From NCBI RefSeq assembly GCF_017744655.1, contig NZ_JAGIAW010000004.1, forward strand, positions 186,001-250,000: a stretch of DNA of 64,000 nucleotides, read 5' to 3'. Positions 1 through 8,985 of this stretch are shown piece by piece. The notes under the pieces were generated by a model. It had not been told where the DNA came from. It saw nothing but the letters and a program-made list of their open reading frames with translations, and ran no database searches. The stretch is from Devosia sp. (lineage in GTDB: Bacteria > Pseudomonadota > Alphaproteobacteria > Rhizobiales > Devosiaceae). A program made the position numbers and the translations under genes. Numbering within the stretch: the first letter of the stretch is position 1; each line of letters begins with the position of its first letter.

Positions 1-24
1 CATTCGATATCTTGACGAAGTTGG

Positions 25-1665
25 TCATTTTAGCTTCCAGATTTTCATATCGGCATAAACTTCTGGATATCCCGTGACACTTTTAGGAACGCCTAGACCA
101 ACATCTGCCGTAACAACCTGCATATAGTGTCTGAGTTCAATCATGGAAGACGAAGCAAGTGTGAACCTGCCTGATATAGAAGCGTTTACTTGTTGTAGTG
201 CCGTGTTATTGGAATACTCATTGACCCCGAATATAACGTCTACCCCGGCTGTCACGTTAACGATATATACTTGATGTCGGGCGACACCATGCCCAGGGGC
301 GGACGCCTCCAGAAAATAGGTGCCCGCTGGTAGCGTCACGCGGTTACTAGAAAGAGTTGCACCAAAATCGTTTGTAATAACGGTATTCAAGACGCGGATA
401 TTAGCACCAGCAACGTTGGTGCCACCCCCAACACCTACCGCTTTAGCGTCCCTCACGTGAAGCAATGGGAAGCCATATTCCAAGCCTAGAACAACGCGGG
501 CTTGTTCTGCGGTCAAGTCTTCTGGATCACCCGTGCCCGCTGTCGCCCGCGCCTTAAATGTCGCCGTTGCCATATTGGCGAGAATGGCATTGGTGATGCT
601 GTTGTCGCCCGGGACGAGCTCGTCAATTGTCTTTCCGCCGTCTTTGAGAAGGTTCCCGTCGGTGTCGAATACGGCGATGTGGTTATTCGTGGCACTTCCA
701 GGTGCCCCCACCGCGCCAAGCGTTGTCCGAGCGGCTGTCGAATCGGCGTCGCCGATCAAGGCTTTCGAGAACGCCGTAAAGCCAAGTCCGGTGAGCGCTG
801 CTGAGGCATCGACATCTGTTGTGATCCGCGTGATCCAGAAGGGTGTCACGCCGTCGATATCGCCTGTGTCTCCCTTCGGCAGAGATATGTCGAGGCGATA
901 GCCACCTGTTACAGGGACGAAATCTACAATCGCGTCAGAACCAGGGGGCAACGTCGTCGTCGTTCCAGGCTCGATCATCATCCCGCGGGGAATTTCGAAC
1001 GCCAAATTGTAGCCGCCCGCGACAGGGGTGAGAACGACATCTGGCGGTGAACCATATGGCACCTCGTCGACTTCCGTCACCTCGAGCGTGACGGCTGGAC
1101 CAGTCAGATAGGCCGGGTCCGACCAGTCTGCAGCTGCACCGCTGCGCTTGGCATAGATGGCAGAGCGACCATCGCCAACATTGGCCACTAGCACTGCAAA
1201 GCCCGTTGCCTCATTGTCGTAAGCGGCACGGCCAGCCAGATCATCGACCTGCACGTTGAAATTGACGCCCGAGACGAGATCGATCTTCGATACCAGCGCC
1301 AGTTCGCCCGGGCCGGTGAACATCGGCAGCTTGTCGGCAAGGCCATTGAGACCAGCGAAGGAATCGAGATTGCCGTTGCCGAGTTTCAGCAGCAGGTCTT
1401 GAATGCCCTGCATGTAGCCGAGCTCGTAAGGCGTGCGCTGGATTTCATAGTCGGCTTCGGTCTGGTAGAGCGCCGGCACATCATAGGCGAGCGTCAGATG
1501 CGTGTCGTCGATGACCTCGGCAATGCGAACGCCGAAGCCGCGATGAGTGCCGTACTGATCCCCCGGACGCAGGAGGCTCCATGTCGTGCCCTGTCCGGTG
1601 ACATTGACGCCGGCAACGGTGGCTGTCCCGTCGCTGTAGTGGCTGATGGTGATGTCGATCGCCAT
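25..1665 (-). CDS. Prophage tail fibre / distal tail protein
   Basis: Encodes about 546 aa, probably a receptor-facing virion fibre. The ATG at 1665 is preferred because GAGGAAACC sits directly before it; an upstream in-frame extension would run through a terminator hairpin. Residues 1-100 form a globular N-terminus (MAIDITISHYSDGTATVAG). The middle, around residues 190-265, holds two imperfect copies of a unit ending in GYNLAFEIPRG and GYRLDISLPKGDTG, a pattern common in phage fibre shafts. The C-terminal 150 residues look like a separate beta-rich tip. It is the last complete gene of the tail operon in the window, downstream of three small tail paralogues. Lysis or fibre-assembly genes probably follow beyond the left edge. 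The role is inferred from position and repeat style; no exact family is recognised. Confidence 0.7.
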   Translation of the reverse strand: MAIDITISHYSDGTATVAGVNVTGQGTTWSLLRPGDQYGTHRGFGVRIAEVIDDTHLTLAYDVPALYQTEADYEIQRTPYELGYMQGIQDLLLKLGNGNLDSFAGLNGLADKLPMFTGPGELALVSKIDLVSGVNFNVQVDDLAGRAAYDNEATGFAVLVANVGDGRSAIYAKRSGAAADWSDPAYLTGPAVTLEVTEVDEVPYGSPPDVVLTPVAGGYNLAFEIPRGMMIEPGTTTTLPPGSDAIVDFVPVTGGYRLDISLPKGDTGDIDGVTPFWITRITTDVDASAALTGLGFTAFSKALIGDADSTAARTTLGAVGAPGSATNNHIAVFDTDGNLLKDGGKTIDELVPGDNSITNAILANMATATFKARATAGTGDPEDLTAEQARVVLGLEYGFPLLHVRDAKAVGVGGGTNVAGANIRVLNTVITNDFGATLSSNRVTLPAGTYFLEASAPGHGVARHQVYIVNVTAGVDVIFGVNEYSNNTALQQVNASISGRFTLASSSMIELRHYMQVVTADVGLGVPKSVTGYPEVYADMKIWKLK

Positions 1666-1680
1666 GGTTTCCTCAGGCAA

Positions 1681-1703
1681 AGAAAAACCGCCCGGAGGCG
1701 GCT
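1681..1703 (-). terminator. Intrinsic terminator-like hairpin in the tail operon
   Basis: On the minus strand a CCGCC stem, UCCG tetraloop and GGCGG stem are followed by TTTTTCTTT. It lies just after the stop of the 61-aa gene and before the fibre gene, so it may partly uncouple fibre expression. The stem is only 5 bp, so it may be leaky. Confidence 0.6.
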
Positions 1704-1706
1704 GGA

Positions 1707-1892
1707 TCAAGAGCGGGTTTCGGTGTTGCCGACATCGGCGGGCGGAGGTGGTTGCTCGACCTTCTCCAACTCGGCAATGCGGGTCAGCGCCCGGTCAAGC
1801 TGGTGTTGCAATATCTTGGCGTGGTTCTCCCAGAATGCGGCGCTGGTCGAGTAGTGCGCAGCAGCTGAGATAGGGGCTATCTGGGTCGACAT
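1707..1892 (-). CDS. Small hypothetical phage protein (61 aa)
   Basis: The protein has an Ala/Ser-rich start and then an amphipathic helix, roughly residues 18-48 (WENHAKILQHQLDRALTRIAEL), that could form a short coiled coil, and ends in a Pro-rich tail (QPPPPADV). TGAGGATCA before the ATG is a good ribosome binding site. It lies between the third small tail paralogue and the fibre gene and has its own terminator-like hairpin. I do not recognise a family. A helical linker or assembly factor for the fibre is possible but is only a guess from position. Confidence 0.55.
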   Translation of the reverse strand: MSTQIAPISAAAHYSTSAAFWENHAKILQHQLDRALTRIAELEKVEQPPPPADVGNTETRS

Positions 1893-1925
1893 TGATCCTC
1901 ACATTCCGGACGGCGGTTGCCAGCC

Positions 1926-2378
1926 CTAGAGATTATATTCGAACACGAAGTAGGCGATGGTCATGCTCGGCTGCGGCCAGCCGGTCGTCTGCTTGTTGTA
2001 GAAAGCCCGAACATCGATGCCGTTGGTGAGTACAGTGCAATTGACATAGAAATTGCGGGGCTGGCCCGGAAGGCTGCCGTCCTGAATGCTGTACGCTACG
2101 CCATATGCGTTTCCCAAAGGGATGAGGTAGCTCCCCATGTACTGAAAAAACCACACCAGCGGGGGCGAGGCGAACGTCTTCCCAAATGGGATGAAGGCCG
2201 CGTGATCCGCGACGTTGCCGCCACTGCTCCATGCCAAGGAATGATAGCCTTGTGTGAATAAAGACAGCGCCGAAAAGTCAGAGGAAAACTGAAGCTGGTT
2301 ATTCCCTGCAGCCAGCACATCGACGCCCGGAACGGACACTTTTAGGCCACTCGAATTCAGCAACACTCGTCTGACCAT
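1926..2378 (-). CDS. Small tail-tip protein, paralogue 3 of 3
   Basis: A 150-aa protein whose N-terminus (MVRRVLLNSSGLKVSVPGVD, then VL) shares a pattern with the two genes just upstream: M[VA][RG]R, a Gly/Leu stretch, VS.PG.[DE]VL, then a short hydrophobic strand and an S/D-S pair. The remainder is beta-rich and aromatic, with FASPPLVWFF aligning loosely with VLPPVLVQM and FTPVVVAG in the siblings, and diverges strongly. It starts 3 nt after the upstream stop, with GGGG before the ATG. It lies immediately downstream of the gpJ-like gene, so a surface-exposed adhesin or receptor-binding part is likely. This is inference from position and the shared N-terminus. Confidence 0.6.
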   Translation of the reverse strand: MVRRVLLNSSGLKVSVPGVDVLAAGNNQLQFSSDFSALSLFTQGYHSLAWSSGGNVADHAAFIPFGKTFASPPLVWFFQYMGSYLIPLGNAYGVAYSIQDGSLPGQPRNFYVNCTVLTNGIDVRAFYNKQTTGWPQPSMTIAYFVFEYNL

Positions 2379-2381
2379 CAG

Positions 2382-2759
2382 TTACCCCGGAATGTTCAGC
2401 ACGATCCAACTGATCGTGAATGGAGAGATCGGGGTGTTTCCGCCAGTCCAACTGGAGAAGCCCTGAGCGATGCCCGCGAGAATATTCGCAGTGTTGACGC
2501 CAGTGACGACGGCCCGAGCTTCTGGAAAGCGTGCCGAACCGGCCACGACCACCGGGGTGAAGCCGGTACTGGGCCAGGAAATGACATAAGTGCCATTTGT
2601 CGCTGCTGCGATGATCCCTGACGCAACGACCTGAGCTGACTTCCTGTCGCTGCTCAGCAACAAGTCGGCGTCTCCGGCTGTCAGCACCTCGATGCCGGGC
2701 TTTGAAACCCAGATGCCATAAGCTCCAAGCCTGAAGCCTGTTGCGACACGACCTACCAT
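2382..2759 (-). CDS. Small tail-tip protein, paralogue 2 of 3
   Basis: A 125-aa protein beginning MVGRVATGFRLGAYGIWVSK. The ATG at 2759 was chosen because it starts the motif shared with its two neighbours and overlaps the upstream stop by a few bases, as is usual in this operon; a longer in-frame reading upstream would add unrelated residues. The shared core GIWVSKPGIEVL is followed by LLLSSDRKSAQ and a beta-rich C-terminus ending SWIVLNIPG. Function is unknown. Together with its neighbours it forms a tandem family after the tip protein and probably contributes to host recognition. Confidence 0.6.
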   Translation of the reverse strand: MVGRVATGFRLGAYGIWVSKPGIEVLTAGDADLLLSSDRKSAQVVASGIIAAATNGTYVISWPSTGFTPVVVAGSARFPEARAVVTGVNTANILAGIAQGFSSWTGGNTPISPFTISWIVLNIPG

Positions 2760-3175
2760 GGTCTCATCACCAGATATCGATACGTTCTGGTTGGCGCCAC
2801 TACCGGGTGCCAGAACTGCATGTAGCTCGAGAAGATGCGGCAAGCCTCGATTGCCCCGCCAGCCGCTTGCCAGCTCCCGCCGTTGTAGTTCCAGTCAGTG
2901 CTCTGCCATCCATTCCCATTGTTCATCTGCACGAGGACAGGTGGCAACACGCCGAAGTCAACGCCGAAGCCGACGGTGGTGTACGTCGTGAGGTTACCAG
3001 CGGCCGCGCAGACGACTGATCCTTCCATATGAAGACGCGCAGCAGTCGGCCAGCGACTGTCGAACGCCAACTGCTGACCGGCCAATGCTGGATCAAGAAC
3101 ATCGAACCCCGGCCGCGACACGCGCAGCCCCATTCCGCCACCTGGAAGGGCACCCAAAACAACCCTTCTGGCCAT
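2753..3175 (-). CDS. Small tail-tip protein, paralogue 1 of 3
   Basis: A 140-aa protein with the N-terminus MARRVVLGALPGGGMGLRVS followed by RPGFDVL, the same element that opens the next two genes. The C-terminal half is rich in Gly, Asn, Trp and Tyr (NNGNGWQSTDWNYNGGSW), consistent with an exposed, ligand-binding beta structure. Its start codon overlaps the stop of the gpJ-like gene as TGATG, so translation is coupled to the tip protein. Similar short proteins with a VSKPG motif are known as hypothetical genes in Hyphomicrobiales phages; I cannot name a function. Confidence 0.6.
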   Translation of the reverse strand: MARRVVLGALPGGGMGLRVSRPGFDVLDPALAGQQLAFDSRWPTAARLHMEGSVVCAAAGNLTTYTTVGFGVDFGVLPPVLVQMNNGNGWQSTDWNYNGGSWQAAGGAIEACRIFSSYMQFWHPVVAPTRTYRYLVMRPW

Positions 3176-5862
3176 CAGTCACTCACCAGTATACGCCCGT
3201 TGGGCCCGTCGATCAGGATTGACGCGCCGACCGTCAATTGACCGGCGATCGCTGCATTCTGGGCGAAGATGCTGGCCACGTTGATCACGGTCGCATCGAG
3301 GCTGTTCGTTGCGATGTTGACGGCGGTCAGGCTCCGAATGCGAGCATTGTCGATGTAGACATTGTCGCCATCCACCACGAGCATGCCGCGCTTGGTTGCC
3401 GTTGGGCTGGTCGATGCGACCAGAGAAATCCGGCCGCCGACCAATAGCACTTCAGAAGTCAGCGTTCCGCTGATGATGCGGCTGTCGAGCATCATGGCGG
3501 CGGAGGCCACGGCGCCCCCCGCTGTTGCCCTGGTGGACAGGATAGCCCGCGATGACACGCCGGACGGCGCAATGCCGACCTCGACCGAAAGCAAGCCGTC
3601 CGCCGATACATCGCCATAGCTGACTGAAAGCAGGTCGACCATGTTGGCCAAGGCTTCCAAACCCGTATCGGGATTGTGGACCTCAGCCGAAAGGAGGCTG
3701 ACAGCCTCCGCGGTCGCTGGCAGACCGGTATCTGGATCGAATACTTCGGCGCGCAGTTCCTCGATGCGCGTGACGATCGCGGAGCCCGGTCCGGTCGCAA
3801 CAAGGATATCCTCCTTGTACTCTGCCCGGTTCGCCCCGTCCTGTGCGACGAGAGCACGACGGATAAGCTGACGATCGCTGTAGTCTGCAAGCTGCCCTTG
3901 CACGGCCAGCAGGATTTGCGAACGCTTGTCCTCGATCAGATCGCGGACGTTGATGCGGGTTTCTCGGTCGAGCTCGCCGACGCTTTCCAGAACCTCGTCG
4001 CGGATCTCGTCGATTTCGATATCGAGCGAGGTGTATCGTACGTCTGGCGTCGTGACGGCCAACCACCCGCTTTCGACAGTCGCCCGGCCGGAGTGAGGCG
4101 TGTACTGGATTTGCACCAAATACGCCTGGTTCGGCAGCAACGCCTCAACGAGGCGGGCTGAGCCGAGTTCAGGCCTCGGCGCCTCACTATCCCAGACCAG
4201 TGTGCCCGGTTCGTCCTCATCGGCTTCATCGGGCAACGCGACGGTGATGCGAACAGCCCTTACGTCCACCGTGACGGATGCGCCCGACCAGAACACATCG
4301 ATAGCGGGGCGACGTGGCCGCCCTTCGCTGTCATAGGCAATGGCCGGCTCTACGAAGAAGCCAGACACCTCCTGCGGCGCCGGCCGGTTCGTCACGACAG
4401 GCGCAAAGCTCAGCGGCTTTTCGTCAGTGCTGGGGTTCCAGTCATGGTCGGTCGGGTCGATCTCCTGCAAGCCGAAGACGACATTGCCGAACGGTTCGCG
4501 CGTGCGGGCCGTGATGAGGAACAGCTTGGCGGAATAGCCGAAGCGATCCGAGGTCCATGCCAGCACCTGCAACGGCCGGAACTGGGCAAACTCCGGAGGC
4601 AGCGCCACGACGTGTGTATCGAAGCGCCGGCCCTCCTCAATCACCGCCTTGATGACGCGTTGCGCCTGGGTGCCTGAGAACGTCGTGCCGAGGTCGAGGC
4701 CCTCGATGTTCTCGCGGCCGTCGTCTGCCTCGACCAGGTCGGAGCGGAGGTAAGGCGCGGTCTCTTTGTCTTCCCACGCCTGCAGGGGCTCGCGATAGGT
4801 CGCTGTCGCTCCGTTGATGATCTCGTCGAGGTTCGGCCACGGGATCGAGCCGAGCGGCTCAGTCGCCAGCACGTCGGCATCTGAGAAGGCGCCATCAGCG
4901 ACTGCTGGCACGCCGACAAGGATAAAGACCAGACCATCGCTGGCATGGCTGATGCGGCCATTGCACCCGATCAGCAGTTCCTTGATGACATCGGCCGGGC
5001 GCTCGTTGAGGTTGATGCGGCGGCCGGCGCGGAAGCGCTTCTCGGTACCGCCAGCGTCGAGCGCGACCGCCTCGTCGCAGGCATCCATGGCAGCAGCCCA
5101 TACGGCATAAGGCATTTCGGCAGCGGTCTTCTTACCGCCCCAGACGTGCGCGCCGTTGTAATATATGCCGCGCTCGATGTTGTAGATGATGACGGCATTG
5201 TTGTCGGAGAACGCCCATGTCGCCGGATTGGCCCAGCGCTGCGCACCTACGCCGCCCGCAGTGCTGTCCTTGCGAGGGTCATAAAGCGGGATGCCCTGAA
5301 ACTCGCCAAGCACGGACGGGAATGAGGTCCAGAGGTTCTCGTCCCAGAGTGCCGTGGTGATCAGGTACGGCACACCAATGCCGACCATGTCCGATGCCCA
5401 GGCGCGGTCAGCATCGCCGCCGAACTTGTCGATCAGGTAGCCATCGGCCACGAGCTGCCGGCCGTCGAAGAACTTCCACCAAAACTTGTTGGACAGCTCC
5501 GGCACCGGATAGCCCTGCGGCACGGCGCCAGCACCTGACAACGTCACGCGCACACCGTTGACGTAAAGGCCCGACATGGCCGTCACTGGCAGGTCGCCGA
5601 AGGAAGTCACACTCGTCAGGTAAGCGTTCGGCACCTGCCCGTCATTTCCCCAGGCGTTCTGGTATTCCAGCTTGCCCGGCTCGCCTACTGTGCCGACGAG
5701 GAAGTACTGCGGAACCTTGCCGCCGATCTGGGTAGAGCCGCGCGTCCCGGTGCGGCGCTCCTGCTCTTCTTTCGAGCCGAAGGCCTGTTGCAGCAGAGTG
5801 CCGGCAACGCTGAGAACAACCCCAAGGATGAGGTTGATCAGAATGCTGAAAGGATCAAACAC
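3175..5862 (-). CDS. Phage tail tip / host specificity protein (gpJ-like)
   Basis: An 895-aa protein, of typical length for the central tip protein of siphoviruses. The N-terminus has a hydrophobic stretch (FSILINLILGVVLSVAGTLL) followed by a soluble hub-like region. Around residues 250-480 are motifs of the tip-attachment region (NERPADVIKELLIGCNGRIS, TYREPLQAWEDKE). Fibronectin-like strands follow near residues 500-600. The last 250 residues alternate predicted helix and beta repeats (VFDPDTGLPATAEAVSLLSA, EVHNPDTGLEALANMVDLLS) and end in DUF1983-like sequence with ILIDGPNGRILVSD. It sits after the two distal tail genes and is translationally coupled to the small tail protein after it. Gene order and size support the call; the exact receptor is unknown. 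Confidence 0.8.
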   Translation of the reverse strand: MFDPFSILINLILGVVLSVAGTLLQQAFGSKEEQERRTGTRGSTQIGGKVPQYFLVGTVGEPGKLEYQNAWGNDGQVPNAYLTSVTSFGDLPVTAMSGLYVNGVRVTLSGAGAVPQGYPVPELSNKFWWKFFDGRQLVADGYLIDKFGGDADRAWASDMVGIGVPYLITTALWDENLWTSFPSVLGEFQGIPLYDPRKDSTAGGVGAQRWANPATWAFSDNNAVIIYNIERGIYYNGAHVWGGKKTAAEMPYAVWAAAMDACDEAVALDAGGTEKRFRAGRRINLNERPADVIKELLIGCNGRISHASDGLVFILVGVPAVADGAFSDADVLATEPLGSIPWPNLDEIINGATATYREPLQAWEDKETAPYLRSDLVEADDGRENIEGLDLGTTFSGTQAQRVIKAVIEEGRRFDTHVVALPPEFAQFRPLQVLAWTSDRFGYSAKLFLITARTREPFGNVVFGLQEIDPTDHDWNPSTDEKPLSFAPVVTNRPAPQEVSGFFVEPAIAYDSEGRPRRPAIDVFWSGASVTVDVRAVRITVALPDEADEDEPGTLVWDSEAPRPELGSARLVEALLPNQAYLVQIQYTPHSGRATVESGWLAVTTPDVRYTSLDIEIDEIRDEVLESVGELDRETRINVRDLIEDKRSQILLAVQGQLADYSDRQLIRRALVAQDGANRAEYKEDILVATGPGSAIVTRIEELRAEVFDPDTGLPATAEAVSLLSAEVHNPDTGLEALANMVDLLSVSYGDVSADGLLSVEVGIAPSGVSSRAILSTRATAGGAVASAAMMLDSRIISGTLTSEVLLVGGRISLVASTSPTATKRGMLVVDGDNVYIDNARIRSLTAVNIATNSLDATVINVASIFAQNAAIAGQLTVGASILIDGPNGRILVSD

Positions 5863-6480
5863 TTAGGAGCCCTTTGCCTGACCCCACCACGTTTCGACGG
5901 TCGCGGCGCTGTCGCCCCACCGGCGAAAGCGATCACCGCGCAGCTTCTGATGCTCGTCGGATTCCATGGCTGGATTGGTCTTGGTGAGGTCGATGGCGCT
6001 GCTGATGACCGAAAGCGTCAACCCGCCTTCGCCGCCGGCAGCCGCATCGTCGATAGATGGTTGATCCACGCGACCAGCGAACAGCAGGTGTGGCGTTGAG
6101 ACGAGGTTCCACGTTGCGGGATCGAAGAGGCCGCGGTGCAGCTCGACGCGACCCACGCGAACATTGTTGCCGTAGACCATGTCCATCGGCGAACCGACGG
6201 CCTTGGAAATATGGTCGAGGCCAATCGCAATCGTGTTCGCATCGAAGCCGATCGCATCGACCACGGCCGGCACATCGAGGAGCGTGCCGCCCCCGACGAA
6301 GTTTCGGCTTACCACCGAGCCACCGCCGGCGGGAATGACGTTGACGGCGACATTATCCTCGCCCGTCCAGTAGGCGAAATGAGCCGCGGCACCGCCGAGC
6401 GTCTTGCCATTCACCGTGAAGAAGTCGCGCACGACGATCTGGCCGCTCGCGAGAGCGTCAATGGTCTCTGGATCGTACAT
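5863..6480 (-). CDS. Distal tail / tail tip assembly protein
   Basis: A 205-aa protein starting MYDPETIDALASGQIVVRDF. It is beta-rich through the first 150 residues (VNVIPAGGGSVVSRNFVGGG, NNVRVGRVELHRGLF) and ends in a basic, Trp-containing helix (GDRFRRWGDSAATVETWWGQ). That ending resembles small distal-tail proteins placed just before gpJ in Hyphomicrobiales phages. It abuts the gpJ-like gene (one base apart), so it is almost certainly part of the tip complex. Assignment rests on position and general features rather than a precise family. Confidence 0.6.
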   Translation of the reverse strand: MYDPETIDALASGQIVVRDFFTVNGKTLGGAAAHFAYWTGEDNVAVNVIPAGGGSVVSRNFVGGGTLLDVPAVVDAIGFDANTIAIGLDHISKAVGSPMDMVYGNNVRVGRVELHRGLFDPATWNLVSTPHLLFAGRVDQPSIDDAAAGGEGGLTLSVISSAIDLTKTNPAMESDEHQKLRGDRFRRWGDSAATVETWWGQAKGS

Positions 6481-6486
6481 GGCAAC

Positions 6487-7134
6487 CTACCGGCTGTATG
6501 TCTGTTCGGCAGTGAACTGCACGGTCGCATTCACCTGGTCGACGGAAGGCGCGAAGGCGCTGCCGGGCTCGATGCGGAATTTACCGACAGGCTTGGCCAC
6601 GACGACATCAGGCGTGCCAGCGATCGAAGCGGGCAGAGGCGGCCAGATTTCAGTGGCCGTCACAGCACCAGCGCCGCTTGCCACCTTCGGCTCAACGATT
6701 TGGCCAAGATAGTGCCGGCTGGTGTCGAACACGATTCCGAAGAACATGCCGCGAGGCAGCACATAGCCGGCAGGGAAGCCGGTGAAGGCCACATGCAACC
6801 GATCAGTGATGGCACCGAGCTTGGGCACGGTGGCACCGATGATGGAGCCATCAGGGTCGGAGGCAGGGAACGGCATTCGGCTGTTGAACAGCAACACCGT
6901 CTTGAGCCCGCCACCACGACTGTTGATCAGCGCCATGATGCCTTCGGCCTCGGCGTTCTCCATGGTGGCAAGGCGAATGTCCGCGCGATAAAGCGATGGC
7001 GCCCTATCGGCGTAGCGGGTTTCCCCGCCGCCCGTCATCGAGCGCTGCTGCTGAAACGCCTGCACAAGCTTGATGTCAGCCGTGCGCAACAGGTCCGCGA
7101 ACTGGTCGCGGCCCAGCGTGTCGGGAAGTGCCAT
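6487..7134 (-). CDS. Hypothetical distal tail protein
   Basis: A 215-aa protein, first gene after the tape measure. It begins MALPDTLGRDQFADLLRTAD, has a helical N-terminal third, then strands around GGGLKTVLLFNSRMPFPASD and LHVAFTGFPAGYVLPRGMFF. It is separated by 6 nt from both neighbours, consistent with one late transcript. In siphoviruses this slot is normally filled by the distal tail (Dit) protein that nucleates the baseplate, which is the best guess for its role. I do not recognise a family from the sequence itself. Confidence 0.55.
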   Translation of the reverse strand: MALPDTLGRDQFADLLRTADIKLVQAFQQQRSMTGGGETRYADRAPSLYRADIRLATMENAEAEGIMALINSRGGGLKTVLLFNSRMPFPASDPDGSIIGATVPKLGAITDRLHVAFTGFPAGYVLPRGMFFGIVFDTSRHYLGQIVEPKVASGAGAVTATEIWPPLPASIAGTPDVVVAKPVGKFRIEPGSAFAPSVDQVNATVQFTAEQTYSR

Positions 7135-7140
7135 GCTCGG

Positions 7141-8940
7141 CTATCTCCGGTGGGGATTGCGCTGGATCTGCTGGACCCGCGACGGCAGGGTGTTTTTCGA
7201 GAAGTCGGCAAGCGCCTGTGCGATCTCTGCACCGACACCCTTCTGAGCGCCACGCGCATCGATATTGTAGGTGTCGCCGCCCTGAGTGCCGCCGCTGCGC
7301 GATGAGGTATGATCAAAGACGGTCTCGTCGGGATGGAGCATCGCGAGGAAGCCCCCGCGGCCGTCCAGACCACCAGCGCGAGAACCGGAGCCAGTGCTGC
7401 CGCCGCCGTCGAACGAAGGCAGGTTATAGCCCAGCTTGAGACCACCGCCGCCGAACAGGCCGGAGAAGATGCCGCCGATACCTCCGCCGCCGCTCACGCC
7501 GCTCAGCAGACCGCCCATGAGGCCGCGGAAGCCTTCTTGCAGTGTCATCATGCCCAGCTGCTTGGTAAGCTCGGCGACCGCGTCCACCGCACTCTTGGAG
7601 CCATCGATCACCTGGCCGAAGATATTGGCGAGGCCGTCGGCAATGGTCGATGCGAACTTGTTACCTGCCAGCTCGGCTTCGGCGAAGTCATCCTGCGCCT
7701 GCTTCATAGCCCGATTGTAGGTGTCCCAGTCGATGGCGCCGGCGTCGAGCAGCTTGTTGAGCCGATCGATTTCCAGTGACATCTTTTCCGCCGGCGTGCG
7801 GGTGGCTTCGAAGACGCGCTTGCCTTCGTCGGCCAGCTTCTTCATCTCGTTCTGAGCGGCTTTGATTTCGGCGATATCAGGAATTAGCGGGGTAAAGCCC
7901 GTTCCAGTTCCTTCACCGCCTCCGTCTGCGCCACTCCAGATGTCGTCGATCGTCACCTTCAGGTCTTTGAAAATCTGATCGTTGACCACGCCGATGTCGC
8001 CGAGCTGCTCAAGGGCCCCTTGCATGTTTCCGAGCTTGATGAATTCGAAGGCACGTCCCAGCAGGTAGATGGTCTGGGCCATAGAATTCAGGTTGGCCTC
8101 TGCCTCAGCCACGAACTGCAGGAACTGTTTAAACAGCCAAATCGACACATCGACGGCCACCTGAAGCCCGCCGAAACTGGTGGCCGATTCCGCGAGCTTC
8201 GTGGCGAGTTTATCCAGCGCAGGCACCACCCCAGCCATGACCTTGTTGGTGAAGCCGTCCGCAATGCTCTGCATACGGTCGAGAGCGTCGTTAAAGCGAC
8301 CCGCAGCGGCCGCGGTCGCGCCGGAGATGGTAATGCCAAGCCGGTCAGCTTCTGCTGTCAGGGCAGCAATACCGTCGCGGCCCTGGTCCAGCAGGGGGAT
8401 AAGGTCTGCGCCTGACTTGCCGAATAGACGGATAGCAGTCGCCGTCTTCAATGCCCCCGCTTCCATGCCAGCAAACTTCTCGGCGATGTCGATGAGAACT
8501 TGATCAGATGATCGGAGATTGCCCTCTGCGTCCTTCACCTTCACGCCTAGCATCTGGAAAGCAGAACCGGCCGTACCGCCCGCGCCTTCGGCAACAGCCA
8601 GCATGTTCTGGGACAGCTTCTTCAGGCCGACGGACAGCGTCTCAACGTCGGTGCCCGACATCTTGGCCACGTAGCCAAGGCTGCTCAGTGCCTCGACGGT
8701 AATGCCGAGAGACTGAGCGATTTCACCCATGCGGTCAGCGTTGTCGATGGCCCCCTTTATGGCGAAGGCGAAAGCTGTGGCAGCGGCGGTTCCTGCGGCA
8801 GCGACGGCAGCCATCCCAACACCAGCCGCCTTGGCGAATTTCGCCATGCCGTTTTGTGCCTTCGCAAGTCCCGCCGTGAACTGCGCCGAGTCCAGGCCGA
8901 GCATCACATGCAAGGCACCAATGCGAGCAGAACCAGACAT
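7141..8940 (-). CDS. Tail tape measure protein
   Basis: A 599-aa protein that sets tail length and is ejected with the DNA. The ATG at 8940 has GGAG 6 nt upstream and gives MSGSARIGALHVMLGLDSAQ, a classic tape-measure opening (LGLDSAQFTAGLAKAQ). Residues about 40-70 are Ala-rich and hydrophobic, with long predicted helices across residues 70-450. A Gly-rich stretch near residues 470-540 (GLLSGVSGGGGIGGIFSGLF) precedes a basic C-terminus. At 599 aa it predicts a fairly short tail. It is immediately downstream of a terminator that ends the secreted-protein gene, suggesting some independent control. Confidence 0.88.
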   Translation of the reverse strand: MSGSARIGALHVMLGLDSAQFTAGLAKAQNGMAKFAKAAGVGMAAVAAAGTAAATAFAFAIKGAIDNADRMGEIAQSLGITVEALSSLGYVAKMSGTDVETLSVGLKKLSQNMLAVAEGAGGTAGSAFQMLGVKVKDAEGNLRSSDQVLIDIAEKFAGMEAGALKTATAIRLFGKSGADLIPLLDQGRDGIAALTAEADRLGITISGATAAAAGRFNDALDRMQSIADGFTNKVMAGVVPALDKLATKLAESATSFGGLQVAVDVSIWLFKQFLQFVAEAEANLNSMAQTIYLLGRAFEFIKLGNMQGALEQLGDIGVVNDQIFKDLKVTIDDIWSGADGGGEGTGTGFTPLIPDIAEIKAAQNEMKKLADEGKRVFEATRTPAEKMSLEIDRLNKLLDAGAIDWDTYNRAMKQAQDDFAEAELAGNKFASTIADGLANIFGQVIDGSKSAVDAVAELTKQLGMMTLQEGFRGLMGGLLSGVSGGGGIGGIFSGLFGGGGLKLGYNLPSFDGGGSTGSGSRAGGLDGRGGFLAMLHPDETVFDHTSSRSGGTQGGDTYNIDARGAQKGVGAEIAQALADFSKNTLPSRVQQIQRNPHRR

Positions 8941-8953
8941 GCGTAGCTCCAAA

Positions 8954-8980
8954 CAAAAAGCCCGCCATTGAGGCGGGCTG
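8954..8980 (-). terminator. Intrinsic terminator between secreted protein and tape measure
   Basis: On the minus strand a 7-9 bp GC-rich stem (AGCCCGCC / GGCGGGCT) with loop TCAAT runs into TTTTTGTTT. It sits 5 nt after the stop of the secreted-protein gene and 14 nt before the tape measure start, inside what is otherwise a continuous late operon. Confidence 0.75.
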
Positions 8981-8985
8981 ATGAT

